Below, one piece after another: positions 1 through 8,566 of a stretch of DNA of 64,000 nucleotides. Location of the stretch: the NCBI GenBank assembly GCA_050309735.1, contig JBNRMS010000035.1, positions 1 to 64,000 of the forward strand. Direction: 5' to 3'. Both the position numbers and the translations under genes were made by a program. The notes under the pieces are model-generated. The model saw nothing but the letters and a program-made list of their open reading frames with translations, did no database searches and was not told where the DNA came from. Numbering within the stretch: position 1 is the first letter of the stretch; each line of letters opens with the position of its first letter. Source of the DNA: UMGS1002 sp050309735 (GTDB lineage: Bacteria > Bacillota > Clostridia > Oscillospirales > CAG-272).

Positions 1-38
1 TAAGTATTTACAAAGTTATAAAAAAATTTGTTTGTTGT

Positions 39-67
39 TTGCAATGATGTGAAAAATATGTTATAAT
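39..67 (+). promoter_or_regulatory. sigma-A promoter of first gene
   Basis: TTGCAA (39-44) and TATAAT (62-67) are separated by 17 bp. They lie about 60 bp before the start codon of the flavodoxin-like gene. Confidence 0.75.
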
Positions 68-126
68 CAATATCAATCTGGTTTCATGTGTTATTTTTCA
101 TGATACCAATATATGGGGGTTATAAA

Positions 127-549
127 ATGGCAATTAAAATGCGAGTTCTTTATTGGTCAAAAAAAGCCAAGATTAAAACAATCGCCAATGAGATAAAGAA
201 AGAATTTAGCCTGAGCCATAATTCGGTGGATGCTATCCCGCCGGCTTTTTCATGCGACAAAGAAAGAATTGTTATTCTTTGCATTTCACTCAAAGAGCAG
301 CCTGACGATCAGCTGCGTCTATTCTGCCGTGAGCTAACTAAGCAAAGAGCTCAAAACGTCGCCCTCATGATAGATGGTAATGAGAAAGGCGCTAAGTATA
401 TAAAGGACATTCTTGTACAGACTGGTACAAACTTTATTGACGATATCCTTTTCGTAAAAGGCGGTATCCCGTTCCTTCCAAAGCTCTCTGACGAGGAAAA
501 GAATGAAATTATCACCTGGGTGCGCAATATTGTCGAAAAACTTCAATAA
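127..549 (+). CDS. small flavodoxin-like hypothetical protein
   Basis: 140-residue soluble protein. The start at 127 is chosen because a GGGGG Shine-Dalgarno lies about 7 nt upstream; an ATG at 88 has none. The N-terminus (MRVLYWSKKAKIKTIA) reads as a beta strand followed by a Ser/Lys-rich phosphate-binding-like loop and a helix, and the rest alternates hydrophobic strands and helices, which resembles a short flavodoxin-like fold. No cysteine pair, metal motif or membrane segment is evident. It has its own promoter and a terminator directly after it, so it is monocistronic. Whether it binds FMN is not shown by the sequence; the fold assignment is inference. Confidence 0.6.
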   Translation: MAIKMRVLYWSKKAKIKTIANEIKKEFSLSHNSVDAIPPAFSCDKERIVILCISLKEQPDDQLRLFCRELTKQRAQNVALMIDGNEKGAKYIKDILVQTGTNFIDDILFVKGGIPFLPKLSDEEKNEIITWVRNIVEKLQ

Positions 550-602
550 TTATTAATTATACAAAAAATACAAATTATACAAAATCATAAAGCAAGATGA
601 TT

Positions 603-634
603 CCGGGCCGCGGCAAACGCAGCCCGGTTTTTTT
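603..634 (+). terminator. intrinsic terminator
   Basis: CCGGGC (603-608) pairs with GCCCGG (622-627) and is followed by seven T residues. It closes the transcript of the first gene. Confidence 0.85.
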
Positions 635-693
635 GTTAAATCTAAATTGATTTAGCGATGTCCTCAATAAAACCCCTCGGCGTCTTTTTTAGC

Positions 694-1392
694 TTATCTT
701 ATCACAACAACATTCACCGCATCGATAAGCAGTTTCCCGCGCTTGTTTGTTATAGTTATATATTGAGTTCTTGAGGCGTCGCTTCCCATGTCGGTTCTGA
801 AGGTGCCGTTATTCTTGTGTATCATATATTCAAGCATATAAATATAGATATCACCGGCTCCTGTGCCCGTCGTTTCGGATACCTTTGTAATCTTTATGTT
901 GTAAAGCTTCTGCATTGTAAAGGAATCTTTTTCCTCGTTTCCGTCTTCCAGATAATAATCAAGGCTGAAGCATTCGTTGTATTCCTCGCTGTCCCCGGCG
1001 ATTATATGATTGACAAAGTCATGCATGAAGCGAACGCCCTCATTGAAATTATAGTAATCAGCCTCTGAGATAGTTGTCGTTAATCCTGTTCCGGGGTCGT
1101 AGTAATAAATATTTCGGTCAAGACCAATGTAGTAGCTGTCTTTATAAATATCCTCGTTGTAATCGGGCGTGTAGAAGGTTATTGTCTGGTTTGTCGGATT
1201 GTAATTGTTTTTGTCGCCGGGATTGCTCGATGTTGCGTATTTGTCTATCAGATAGGCTCCGGTATAAAAAAGCACGACAAAAAGCAACATCCCGGCAAAA
1301 GAAAGCAGTATTATTTTTTTGATTTTTTGGGTGTCTTCCCTGCCCCTTCGATTTTTCAGCTTGGGCAGATCTTTTCCTTCTTGTTCGGGCAT
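694..1392 (-). CDS. single-pass membrane protein, unknown function
   Basis: 232 residues starting after AAGGAGATATCT. A basic cytoplasmic N-terminus (residues 1-26, many K/R) is followed by one hydrophobic segment (about 27-50) and an extracytoplasmic domain rich in Tyr, Asp and Asn. The outer domain has a low-complexity linker (about 52-70) and a mixed alpha/beta C-terminal half; I see no catalytic motif. The shape resembles small secreted NTF2-like/DUF4878-like domains, but that is weak inference. It is transcribed opposite to both neighbours, so it stands alone. No lipobox or cleavage site is visible, so it is probably anchored by the uncleaved helix. Confidence 0.6.
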   Translation of the reverse strand: MPEQEGKDLPKLKNRRGREDTQKIKKIILLSFAGMLLFVVLFYTGAYLIDKYATSSNPGDKNNYNPTNQTITFYTPDYNEDIYKDSYYIGLDRNIYYYDPGTGLTTTISEADYYNFNEGVRFMHDFVNHIIAGDSEEYNECFSLDYYLEDGNEEKDSFTMQKLYNIKITKVSETTGTGAGDIYIYMLEYMIHKNNGTFRTDMGSDASRTQYITITNKRGKLLIDAVNVVVIR

Positions 1393-1503
1393 AGATATCT
1401 CCTTATCAATTTACAACCGATTTTAAGTTTTATTTTATCACACATCAATGAATATTTCAAGAGCGGGCCGAGATTATAGTGCATAAAATAAAGTTTTTTT
1501 CTA

Positions 1504-1532
1504 TTGATGTTTTAGGCTTTATATGTTATACT
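1504..1532 (+). promoter_or_regulatory. sigma-A promoter of apgM-like gene
   Basis: TTGATG (1504-1509), 17-bp spacer, TATACT (1527-1532). Transcription would begin near 1539, which rules out the upstream in-frame start at 1479 and supports translation from 1614. Confidence 0.7.
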
Positions 1533-1613
1533 ATTATGAATAATAAAGCCTCCGCGGAGCGCAATGCAGACCTCCGGGCGCGGCAATCAAAAGAAGGATC
1601 AAACGATAAATAT

Positions 1614-2831
1614 ATGAAACACCTCGTACTTATCCCCGACGGCATGGCCGACCGACCGGTCGACTTGCTCGGCGGTCTGACCCCGATGCAGGCCGCGAAA
1701 AAACCGTATATGGACGCACTTGCCGCCCTATCAACTGTCGGTCTGGTTAGCAATGTTCCCGACGGGATGGTTCCCGAGAGCGACACGGCTAATATGGCTG
1801 TTCTCTCATTTGACCCGAAAATTTATTCTCGCGGGCGCTCGCCGCTTGAGGCCGCAAGCATGGGGATTGAGATGAAGCCCGACGACACGGCCTACAGATG
1901 CAATATAGTCACCCTTTCCGAGGGCGGCGCATATGAAGACAAAATAATGATAGACCACAGTGCCGATGAAATTTCGACACCCGAGGCCGATCTGTTAATA
2001 AAATCACTTGAAGAAAAATTCGGCAATGATGTGCGGAAGTTTTACACAGGCGTGAGCTACCGTCATTGCCTTATCTGGCGCGGCGGCGACGATAAATACG
2101 ACTTCATGCGCCCGCATGACATTCTCGGGCGAGCAATCGGGGAATATTTGCCGAGTGAATCAAAGGGTGGCGGCGAATTTTTGCGTCTTATGCGTGAGAG
2201 CTATGATATACTTGACAATCATCCGGTGAATGCTGCCCGTCGTGAGCGCGGTCTGCGCCCGGCAAACTCAGCCTGGCTCTGGAGCCCGGGAAAGAAACCG
2301 CAGCTTCCTTCTTTCGCAGAGAAGTGGAGACTTCACGCTGCGGTTATTTCGGCTGTAGACCTAATAAAGGGTATAGGACTTTGTGCCGGGATGACGCCGA
2401 TTTCGGTCGAGGGCGCCACAGGAAATATTCACACCAATTTCACCGGTAAGGCTGAAGCCGCTATTTCGGCCTTTTCAAACGGCTATGATTTTGTCTATCT
2501 CCATATAGAGGCGCCTGACGAATGCGGCCACCGAGCGGAAACCGAAAATAAGGTCAGATCAATTGAGTTGATTGACAATTTGGTTCTTGCTCCCATCTGG
2601 AAATATCTCAAGGACTGCGGAGAAGATTATAAAATTCTTGTTCTCCCCGACCATCCGACGCCGATTGAGATACGAACTCATTCCTCTGAACCTGTTCCCT
2701 TCCTTGCTTATTCGTCGAAAAACGAGGTCGCGGGTGTGAAAACCTTTGACGAAGACACCGCCAAATCAACCGGCCTATACATCTCCGAGGGATACCGGTT
2801 GCTTGACTTTTTGATAAACAAAATAAAATAA
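1614..2831 (+). CDS. cofactor-independent phosphoglycerate mutase-like protein (proposed homoserine kinase)
   Basis: 405-residue alkaline-phosphatase-superfamily protein of the archaeal ApgM type. The metal and phosphoryl-transfer landmarks are present: DGMAD near residue 9, the catalytic Ser in PESDTAN (about residue 56), and a C-terminal DHPTPIEIRTHS metal-binding stretch. ApgM proteins isomerise 3- and 2-phosphoglycerate, but a closely related subfamily is proposed to be a non-orthologous homoserine kinase in genomes lacking thrB. Threonine synthase lies 4 kb downstream on the same strand and no thrB is in the window, which favours the second reading without proving it. The start at 1614 lies about 75 nt after the predicted transcription start. 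Confidence 0.8.
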   Translation: MKHLVLIPDGMADRPVDLLGGLTPMQAAKKPYMDALAALSTVGLVSNVPDGMVPESDTANMAVLSFDPKIYSRGRSPLEAASMGIEMKPDDTAYRCNIVTLSEGGAYEDKIMIDHSADEISTPEADLLIKSLEEKFGNDVRKFYTGVSYRHCLIWRGGDDKYDFMRPHDILGRAIGEYLPSESKGGGEFLRLMRESYDILDNHPVNAARRERGLRPANSAWLWSPGKKPQLPSFAEKWRLHAAVISAVDLIKGIGLCAGMTPISVEGATGNIHTNFTGKAEAAISAFSNGYDFVYLHIEAPDECGHRAETENKVRSIELIDNLVLAPIWKYLKDCGEDYKILVLPDHPTPIEIRTHSSEPVPFLAYSSKNEVAGVKTFDEDTAKSTGLYISEGYRLLDFLINKIK

Positions 2832-2844
2832 AAACAGGGGGTTG

Positions 2845-3546
2845 ATGTTTACGATGAGTGATATCGAGCGCCGGGATAACAGTCTTCAAACGGCACCGGG
2901 CAGGAATGAAAAAGATGATATAACGCAAAACAATTGCGATAACGGCGAGGGCGCAGCAACAAGCCCCGTCCCCGAGAAAAAATTCCCGGGGGCCTCGGAA
3001 ATTTTTGATTACGTTGAGATTTTCGTCTTTTCGGTCTGCGCCGTTATGCTTCTTTTTACCTTTGCCTTCAGGCTCTGCCGAGTTGACGGTGACTCAATGA
3101 AAATGACACTTGCCGAGGGAGAGGTGCTTGTCGTTTCAGACATATATTATACCCCGAAAATGAATGATATTGTCGTATTCCATATGATAGGAACCGAGAA
3201 TTCATACTATAATAAGCCGATAGTCAAGCGTGTGATTGCCGACGCGGGACACTTTGTTCGGATCGATTATGCCGCAGGAATTGTTTATGTTTCTGAGGAT
3301 AATGTCTTTGACGAGTCGGACATAATAGACGAGACAGATTATATCTTTCTTGATAACGGCAAATGGAATATGTACGGAACATATGAAGAATATGTTCCCG
3401 AGGGCTATGTGTTTGTTCTTGGGGATAACCGGAACAATTCAGCCGACAGCCGAAACAGGGATATCGGCCTTGTCGACGTGCGCCGGATATTCGGAAAGGT
3501 GATCTTTAGAATATTACCGCTGTCCGACGCGGGCAATGTGTATTAA
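2845..3546 (+). CDS. lepB: signal peptidase I
   Basis: Membrane serine protease that removes signal peptides from exported proteins. A charged cytosolic N-terminus of about 50 residues precedes one membrane segment (about 55-76). The catalytic Ser lies in GDSMKMTL (about residue 84), the general-base Lys in VKRVIAD (about 128), and box D/E is seen as VLGDNRNNSADSR. The length of 233 residues fits single-anchor Gram-positive type enzymes. The start is ambiguous: TTG 2842, ATG 2845 and ATG 2854 all follow the same GGGGG; I take 2845. It lies 13 nt after apgM-like and 38 nt before rbgA, so it is likely cotranscribed. Confidence 0.9.
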   Translation: MFTMSDIERRDNSLQTAPGRNEKDDITQNNCDNGEGAATSPVPEKKFPGASEIFDYVEIFVFSVCAVMLLFTFAFRLCRVDGDSMKMTLAEGEVLVVSDIYYTPKMNDIVVFHMIGTENSYYNKPIVKRVIADAGHFVRIDYAAGIVYVSEDNVFDESDIIDETDYIFLDNGKWNMYGTYEEYVPEGYVFVLGDNRNNSADSRNRDIGLVDVRRIFGKVIFRILPLSDAGNVY

Positions 3547-3584
3547 CATCATAAAATAGCAAAAAAGACACAAAGGAGCAACAA

Positions 3585-4463
3585 ATGTCCTCGCAGGTGA
3601 TACAATGGTTCCCCGGTCATATGGCCAAAACCAGACGGATTATATCCGAAAACTTAAAAAATGTTGACCTTATAATTGAAATACTTGACGCGAGAATACC
3701 GCATAGCTCGCGCAACCCCGAGATAATTACGCTTATCGGCGGCAAGCCGTCGCTTGTGCTGCTCAACAAATCCTCGCTGGCCGACGAGCAGCAGACAGCC
3801 GCCTGGAGCGAGGTCTATACCTCTGACAACTCTCTCTCTATCACAACAGACTGCATTACCGGCGAGGGGCTTGGGAAGATCTCCCCTGCAATAAAAAAAC
3901 TCTGTTCTGATAAACTCGCACGATACGAAGAAAGAGGAATGCAGGGGCGCAAGCTCAGGGCGATGGTTCTTGGCATTCCGAATGTCGGAAAGTCGTCGCT
4001 TATAAACAGACTTAGCGGAGCGAAAAAGGCAAAGGTTGAAAACCGCCCCGGTGTTACGCTTAAGGGGCAGTGGGTGGCGACAAATCAAGGATTTGACCTG
4101 CTTGATATGCCGGGTATGCTCTGGCCTAAATTCGATGATAAAAGAGTGGGCGAAAACCTTGCTATTACAGGCGCTATAAGAGACAGTATTCTTGACAGCG
4201 CTGAAGTAGCGGCGGCGCTCTGCCGCAGACTGCGAAAATATTATCCGACACTCCTTTGCGAGCGTTATCGCCTTGGCAATATTGATGATTATTCCGAATT
4301 TAACGATTACGATCTGCTCCTTGAGATAGGAAGGAAGCGCGGGTGCCTTGTGGCTGGCGGCGAGATTGACCTTACAAGAACCTCGGAGATGCTGCTTGAG
4401 GAGCTGCGCTCGGGCAAAATCGGCAGGATAACACTTGACTTTATCACAAAAGAATCCGAATAG
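3585..4463 (+). CDS. rbgA: ribosome biogenesis GTPase RbgA/YlqF
   Basis: Circularly permuted GTPase needed for late 50S assembly. The permuted motif order is visible: the G4 position at residues 61-64 comes first, then G1 GIPNVGKSS (about 130-138), G2 Thr in RPGVT, and G3 DMPG (about 174-177). The N-terminal QWFPGHMAK signature is typical of the family and the C-terminal helical RNA-binding region is complete (292 residues). G4 reads NKSS instead of the usual NKxD, an unusual change in the guanine-specificity residue. SD AAAGGAG precedes ATG 3585. It sits between lepB and rnhB, a common Firmicute arrangement (ylqF-rnhB). Confidence 0.93.
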   Translation: MSSQVIQWFPGHMAKTRRIISENLKNVDLIIEILDARIPHSSRNPEIITLIGGKPSLVLLNKSSLADEQQTAAWSEVYTSDNSLSITTDCITGEGLGKISPAIKKLCSDKLARYEERGMQGRKLRAMVLGIPNVGKSSLINRLSGAKKAKVENRPGVTLKGQWVATNQGFDLLDMPGMLWPKFDDKRVGENLAITGAIRDSILDSAEVAAALCRRLRKYYPTLLCERYRLGNIDDYSEFNDYDLLLEIGRKRGCLVAGGEIDLTRTSEMLLEELRSGKIGRITLDFITKESE

Positions 4464-4517
4464 GGCGTTTTTAAACTATACGAATGTTTATAGCTCCCCA
4501 ATTAAAAGGACAGGTTT

Positions 4518-5132
4518 ATGCTTGAATATATTCTTGAGAACAAAATGAGAGAGTGCGGACACCGCCTTGTTTGCGGGGTTGACGAGGCGGGGCGCGGCCC
4601 CCTTTTCGGGCCTGTTGTTGCCGCGGCGTGCATACTCCCGGATAGTCTTATAATCCCGGGTCTTGACGATTCAAAGAAGTTAAGCGCAAAAAAACGCGAA
4701 GAATTATATTCGATTATCACCTCGAATGCTGTCGCTTGGTCTGTTTCATCTGCAACGGTTTGCGAGATAAACGAATATAATATACTTGAGGCGACTCTTT
4801 TGGCAATGAGGCGCGCGCTCGCTTCGCTCGACCCGATGCCAGACGCTGCTCTTATCGACGGCAATATTGACCGGGGATTTGATATCCCCACCCGCCGCGT
4901 CATCCACGGCGACGCACTCTCGCCCTCAATAGCCGCTGCTTCGATTATTGCGAAGGTAGAGCGCGACCGGCTCTGCGTCCAACTTGATTGCGAATATCCC
5001 GGATACGGAATCGCTAAAAATAAGGGGTATGGTACAAAAGAACATATTGATGCCCTCCGTCGTCTCGGAGCGACACCCGAGCACAGGGCAAAGTTTATAA
5101 GATTTCTTAAAAATGATAAAAAAGAGGCTTAA
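4518..5132 (+). CDS. rnhB: ribonuclease HII
   Basis: 204-residue endonuclease that cuts RNA in RNA-DNA hybrids and at misincorporated ribonucleotides. The catalytic DEAGRGP motif is at residues 22-28, the second acidic residue is in LIDGN (about 115), and the AAASIIAKVERD segment holds the final conserved Asp. SD AAAGGA precedes ATG 4518. Its 3' end overlaps the start of yraN by 20 nt, indicating translational coupling. Length and motif order are normal. Confidence 0.95.
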   Translation: MLEYILENKMRECGHRLVCGVDEAGRGPLFGPVVAAACILPDSLIIPGLDDSKKLSAKKREELYSIITSNAVAWSVSSATVCEINEYNILEATLLAMRRALASLDPMPDAALIDGNIDRGFDIPTRRVIHGDALSPSIAAASIIAKVERDRLCVQLDCEYPGYGIAKNKGYGTKEHIDALRRLGATPEHRAKFIRFLKNDKKEA

Positions 5133-5523
5133 CACACTTGACGCGGGGCGGATTGGCGAGCGTGCCGCGGCCGATTACCTTGTTGGAATCGGTTTTCGGA
5201 TAGTTGAAATGAATTACCGCGTCTCCCATCTTGAAATAGACATTATCGCCGAGAACGACACCCGGCTGATATTCGTCGAGGTGAAGGCGCGCACAGAGAA
5301 CGAATCAAACCAAAGGCGATTCGGCCGCCCGGGCGCGGCGGTTACTAAAAAGAAACAGATAAATCTTGTCAGCGCTGCAAAGCAATATTTGCTAACACAC
5401 AAAACCGGTAAATACACGCGCCTTGACGTTATCGAGGTTTATTTCTCTGAGCCTGCTGCGGGCAGACCTGCGACAGAAATAAGCCGGATAAACCATATCG
5501 AAAATGCCTTTTGTGCAAGATAA
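5113..5523 (+). CDS. yraN: YraN/UPF0102 family endonuclease-like protein
   Basis: 136-residue member of the UPF0102 family, which has a Holliday-junction-resolvase-like restriction-endonuclease fold. The E-x-D...E-x-K core is visible as LEIDIIA and FVEVKART (about residues 37-60). GRIGERAAADYL near the N-terminus is the family's first conserved helix. Its start lies inside the end of rnhB with no strong SD of its own, so expression probably depends on coupling. The rnhB-yraN pairing is common in bacteria. The precise biological role of the family is not settled. Confidence 0.88.
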   Translation: MIKKRLNTLDAGRIGERAAADYLVGIGFRIVEMNYRVSHLEIDIIAENDTRLIFVEVKARTENESNQRRFGRPGAAVTKKKQINLVSAAKQYLLTHKTGKYTRLDVIEVYFSEPAAGRPATEISRINHIENAFCAR

Positions 5524-5553
5524 TAAATAAAGTCTGAAAGGGATGGTTAGATT

Positions 5554-6489
5554 ATGAAGCTCGTAGACCTGCACTGCGACACAGCTTATCGTATTCACCG
5601 TGACAGCGAGAGGCTCTCAACAAACAATCAGCATATCTCGCTCCAAAAGGTTGCAAGATACGAAAAATACGCTCAATTCATGGCCATTTTTACATCGCAT
5701 AAATTTACGGCCGAACAAGCTTATGTCCGCTTCCATGAGGTTTTTGGATATTTATCGGCAGTACTTAACGAGAACAAAGACAGAATTGTAAAAATTACCG
5801 ACGGTCGGGAATTGCCCGCCGTCTGGGAGAGCGGCAAGCACGGAGCGGTAATTACGCTTGAGGACGCAAGGATTTTGTCTGATGACATAAGCCGCCTTGA
5901 GGCACTCTATCGCAAGGGTATTCGCTCGATTGTCCTGATGTGGAGCGGCGAGAGTTGTATCGGCGGTTCACACAACACAGAGGTGGGACTTACCGATTTT
6001 GGTCGACTTGTAACCGAGAAATGCTTCGAGCTGGGCATAATTCCCGACATCTCGCACGCCTCTGCGAAAACGGCATCCGAGGTGATTGATATCGCCGGGC
6101 GGTTCGGCAAGCCGATAATCGCTTCTCACTCAAATTCACACTCTGTGTACGGGCACACACGCAACCTGCGCGACTATCACTTTGAGGCCATTCGCGACAT
6201 GGGGGGTGTAGTAGGTATCAGTCTTTGCCGCTCGCATTTAGCGCCCGGGGGAAAGGCAGGACTTGACGACATTATCCGCCACATCGAGCATTATCTCTCA
6301 CTCGGAGGAGAGGATACGATTGCACTTGGCTGCGATCTTGACGGAACCGATCTTCCCGAGGGCTTCTCAGACGTTGCCGACCTGATAAAAATAGCCGACA
6401 GAATGTCGGAGCTCGGACACAGCAATGATTTGATTGAAAAGCTTTTCTATAGAAATGCCGAGAAGTTTATAATTGAAAATGTAAGATAA
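5554..6489 (+). CDS. membrane dipeptidase family (M19) protein
   Basis: 311-residue zinc peptidase of the renal-dipeptidase family, which hydrolyses dipeptides and some D-amino-acid peptides. Metal ligands expected for the family are seen: H-x-D in DLHCDTA (about residues 5-9), the bridging Glu in ITLEDARIL, and the His residues in DISHAS and ASHSNSHSVYGHTRN. There is no signal peptide or anchor, so it is likely cytoplasmic. The upstream region ends in GAAAGGGATGGTTAG just before the ATG, a shortened version of the recurrent SD module described elsewhere in the window. Its substrate cannot be deduced. Confidence 0.87.
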   Translation: MKLVDLHCDTAYRIHRDSERLSTNNQHISLQKVARYEKYAQFMAIFTSHKFTAEQAYVRFHEVFGYLSAVLNENKDRIVKITDGRELPAVWESGKHGAVITLEDARILSDDISRLEALYRKGIRSIVLMWSGESCIGGSHNTEVGLTDFGRLVTEKCFELGIIPDISHASAKTASEVIDIAGRFGKPIIASHSNSHSVYGHTRNLRDYHFEAIRDMGGVVGISLCRSHLAPGGKAGLDDIIRHIEHYLSLGGEDTIALGCDLDGTDLPEGFSDVADLIKIADRMSELGHSNDLIEKLFYRNAEKFIIENVR

Positions 6490-6527
6490 ATTTGCCAAAG
6501 TAAAGTTCAAAGGAATTGTTTTTTATT

Positions 6528-8042
6528 ATGATGTATAAAAGCACAAGGGACGCGGGAGCGCGCCCGAACACCTCGGCAGAGGTGATAAAAAAAGGATTGG
6601 CAGACGACGGCGGACTTTTCATGCCCGACACAATCCCTCAGCTTAGCAAGGAAGATATTAAAAACCTCTGCTCGATGAGTTACCCTCGGAGAGCGGCCTT
6701 CGTTCTCTCGAAGTTTCTCACCGATTATACCTACGACGAGCTTCTCTCCGACTGCGAAGATGCCTACCGCGAGGAATCCTTCCCCGGCGGTCCCGCGCCG
6801 CTGGTAAGGCTCTCTGCTCTTGCTGAAAAAGACAGAAAAGATGAGCCGGAAGGCTCGCATTATATACTTGAACTATGGCATGGGCCGACAGCCGCCTTCA
6901 AGGACATGGCGCTCCAGATTATGCCCCGCCTTCTCATTCGCGCTCTCTCAAAGACCGGCGAGAATAGAAGGGCGCTAATCCTTGTCGCCACCTCAGGTGA
7001 TACAGGCAAGGCGGCGCTTGAAGGCTACCGCGATATAGACGGCACAAAAATAGTGGTTTTTTATCCTGTGGAGGGTGTGAGTCGGGTTCAGAAGCTGCAA
7101 ATGGCCTCACAGGCAGGTGCGAATGTTGAAGTTTTGGCAGTGCGCGGTAATTTTGACGATTGTCAGAGCGGCGTCAAGCGCCTTTTCTCAGACGCTGGTG
7201 TCGCCGCCGAGCTTGACCGTAATGGATATTTCTTTTCAAGTGCAAATTCAATAAACTGGGGTCGCCTTGCCCCGCAGATAGTCTATTATGTATCGGCCTA
7301 TTGCGACCTTGTCGCCTCTGGAGATATAGGGTATGGAGATGCCGTCAATATCTGTGTTCCGACCGGAAACTTTGGAAATATCCTTGCCGCCTATTTTGCA
7401 AAGCTAATGGGGCTTCCTTTTGCAAAGCTTATCTGCGCATCAAATTCAAACAATGTGTTAACTGAGTTTCTACGAACCGGAACATACGACCGCAATCGCG
7501 ATTTTCACTTGACAATGTCACCCTCGATGGATATTTTGATTTCAAGTAATCTTGAGCGACTGCTCTGCCTTATCGCCGACGCCGAGAAAACAAAGGAATA
7601 CATGGATTCGCTCGATAAAACAGGCAGATATACTGTGTCGGCCGAGGTTATGAAAAAAATTTCAGAGACCTTTGTCGGATACTGCGCCAACGAGGGCGAA
7701 ACCTCAAGGACTATTTGCGACACTCACAAAAAATACAACTACCTCTCCGACACGCATACCGCCGTCGCGCTCAACGGCTCCTCTCAATATCGTAAAGATA
7801 CCCACGATACCGCGCCAATCATCACCGTTTCAACCGCAAGCCCCTATAAATTCGCTGCAGACGTTTACCGCTCGCTGACCGGCACCCCGCCCGAAGGTGA
7901 TATTGAGGCGCTCGACCAGCTTGCTAGTTTTACAAATGTCCCACTTCCCTTCCCGCTTGAAAATATCGGCGGCCGCGAACTTAGATTTAAGTCGGTTATT
8001 GATAAGTCGGAAATGAAGGAATGGGTGATAAACAGTTTATGA
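6528..8042 (+). CDS. thrC: threonine synthase
   Basis: 504-residue PLP enzyme converting O-phosphohomoserine to threonine. The PLP lysine is in TAAFKDMALQ, the phosphate-binding loop is ATSGDTGKAALEGY, and the N-terminus has the usual LADDGGLFMPD. Start: SD AAAGGA (6509-6514) with ATG 6528 or 6531; an upstream TTG at 6516 is too close to the SD. The substrate needs a homoserine kinase; no thrB is nearby, but the ApgM-like gene at 1614 is a candidate. A hairpin after the stop probably ends transcription. Confidence 0.94.
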   Translation: MMYKSTRDAGARPNTSAEVIKKGLADDGGLFMPDTIPQLSKEDIKNLCSMSYPRRAAFVLSKFLTDYTYDELLSDCEDAYREESFPGGPAPLVRLSALAEKDRKDEPEGSHYILELWHGPTAAFKDMALQIMPRLLIRALSKTGENRRALILVATSGDTGKAALEGYRDIDGTKIVVFYPVEGVSRVQKLQMASQAGANVEVLAVRGNFDDCQSGVKRLFSDAGVAAELDRNGYFFSSANSINWGRLAPQIVYYVSAYCDLVASGDIGYGDAVNICVPTGNFGNILAAYFAKLMGLPFAKLICASNSNNVLTEFLRTGTYDRNRDFHLTMSPSMDILISSNLERLLCLIADAEKTKEYMDSLDKTGRYTVSAEVMKKISETFVGYCANEGETSRTICDTHKKYNYLSDTHTAVALNGSSQYRKDTHDTAPIITVSTASPYKFAADVYRSLTGTPPEGDIEALDQLASFTNVPLPFPLENIGGRELRFKSVIDKSEMKEWVINSL

Positions 8043-8062
8043 TAGCAAGAGGGGATGCTTTG

Positions 8063-8088
8063 GGGGAAACTTCTCCGAAAGTTTCCCC
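8063..8088 (+). terminator. thrC: hairpin after thrC
   Basis: GGGGAAACTT (8063-8072) pairs with AAGTTTCCCC (8079-8088). The following T-tract is interrupted, so this is a moderate terminator, and it lies between convergent genes. Confidence 0.55.
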
Positions 8089-8111
8089 ACCGCTTCGCTT
8101 TTCTCAGCCTT

Positions 8112-8300
8112 TTATTCTTCCTTAGGCTTGAATGTCGCGCAGATGGTGTCGGCGCTTGTCTGGGCGCTCGTCGGACCGACATTTATTTGCTCGGCAGTAC
8201 AGTAGTTGCTGACATCATGATAATAGCAATTTCTAACATCGCATCCGATGCACTTGTTGACATCGCCAGATTTTTTTTGTTTTTCATTGTGGTTATGCAT
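8112..8300 (-). CDS. DUF1540 domain protein
   Basis: 62-residue cysteine-rich protein. The DUF1540 pattern is clear: C-x2-C-x3-NC near residues 17-24, then NYCTAEQINVG and a terminal DTICATFKP. The spaced cysteines suggest metal binding or disulfides. The family is common in Clostridia and Bacilli, of unknown biochemical function, and sometimes linked to sporulation. The first ATG after the recurrent AGAAAGGNATGGTCATA module is used (8300); an in-frame ATG inside the module (8312) would add only MVIN. It points opposite to its neighbours. Confidence 0.85.
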   Translation of the reverse strand: MHNHNEKQKKSGDVNKCIGCDVRNCYYHDVSNYCTAEQINVGPTSAQTSADTICATFKPKEE

Positions 8301-8420
8301 ATTTATGACCATACCTTTCTGAGATAAGCGTGAATCCTGTCTTTCGGCATTTGCCGAATTGCCACACATAATGCGGCAATTATAAAGAACTCACAGTTTG
8401 AAAGATTTATCTTTCAAACT
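8301..8420 (-). repeat. structured leader with SD module, copy f
   Basis: Read on the minus strand, a 12-bp hairpin with an AA loop (8395-8420) is followed by two small hairpins (TTGCC/GGCAA and TTCGGC-AAAT-GCCGAA) and then CAGAAAGGTATGGTCATAA just before the DUF1540 start. The last 40 nt closely resemble the truA leader at 49541-49585. Confidence 0.55.
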
Positions 8421-8566
8421 ACATCTCATACCGCCATAGCGGCGAAAAATTTACTTTGATTTCTTACAGGCAAAGATATTAGCCTTTTATTTTGCCTATA
8501 ATCAATATTATTATGTTCCGATAATGCTCGGGTATTCTGAGTTTTTCCTGAAAGGAGAGTCGTTAT

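Noticed and set aside
1479..1613. N-terminal extension of the phosphoglycerate mutase-like protein
   Set aside because: The upstream start lies before the predicted promoter (1504-1532) and the extension shows no family similarity.
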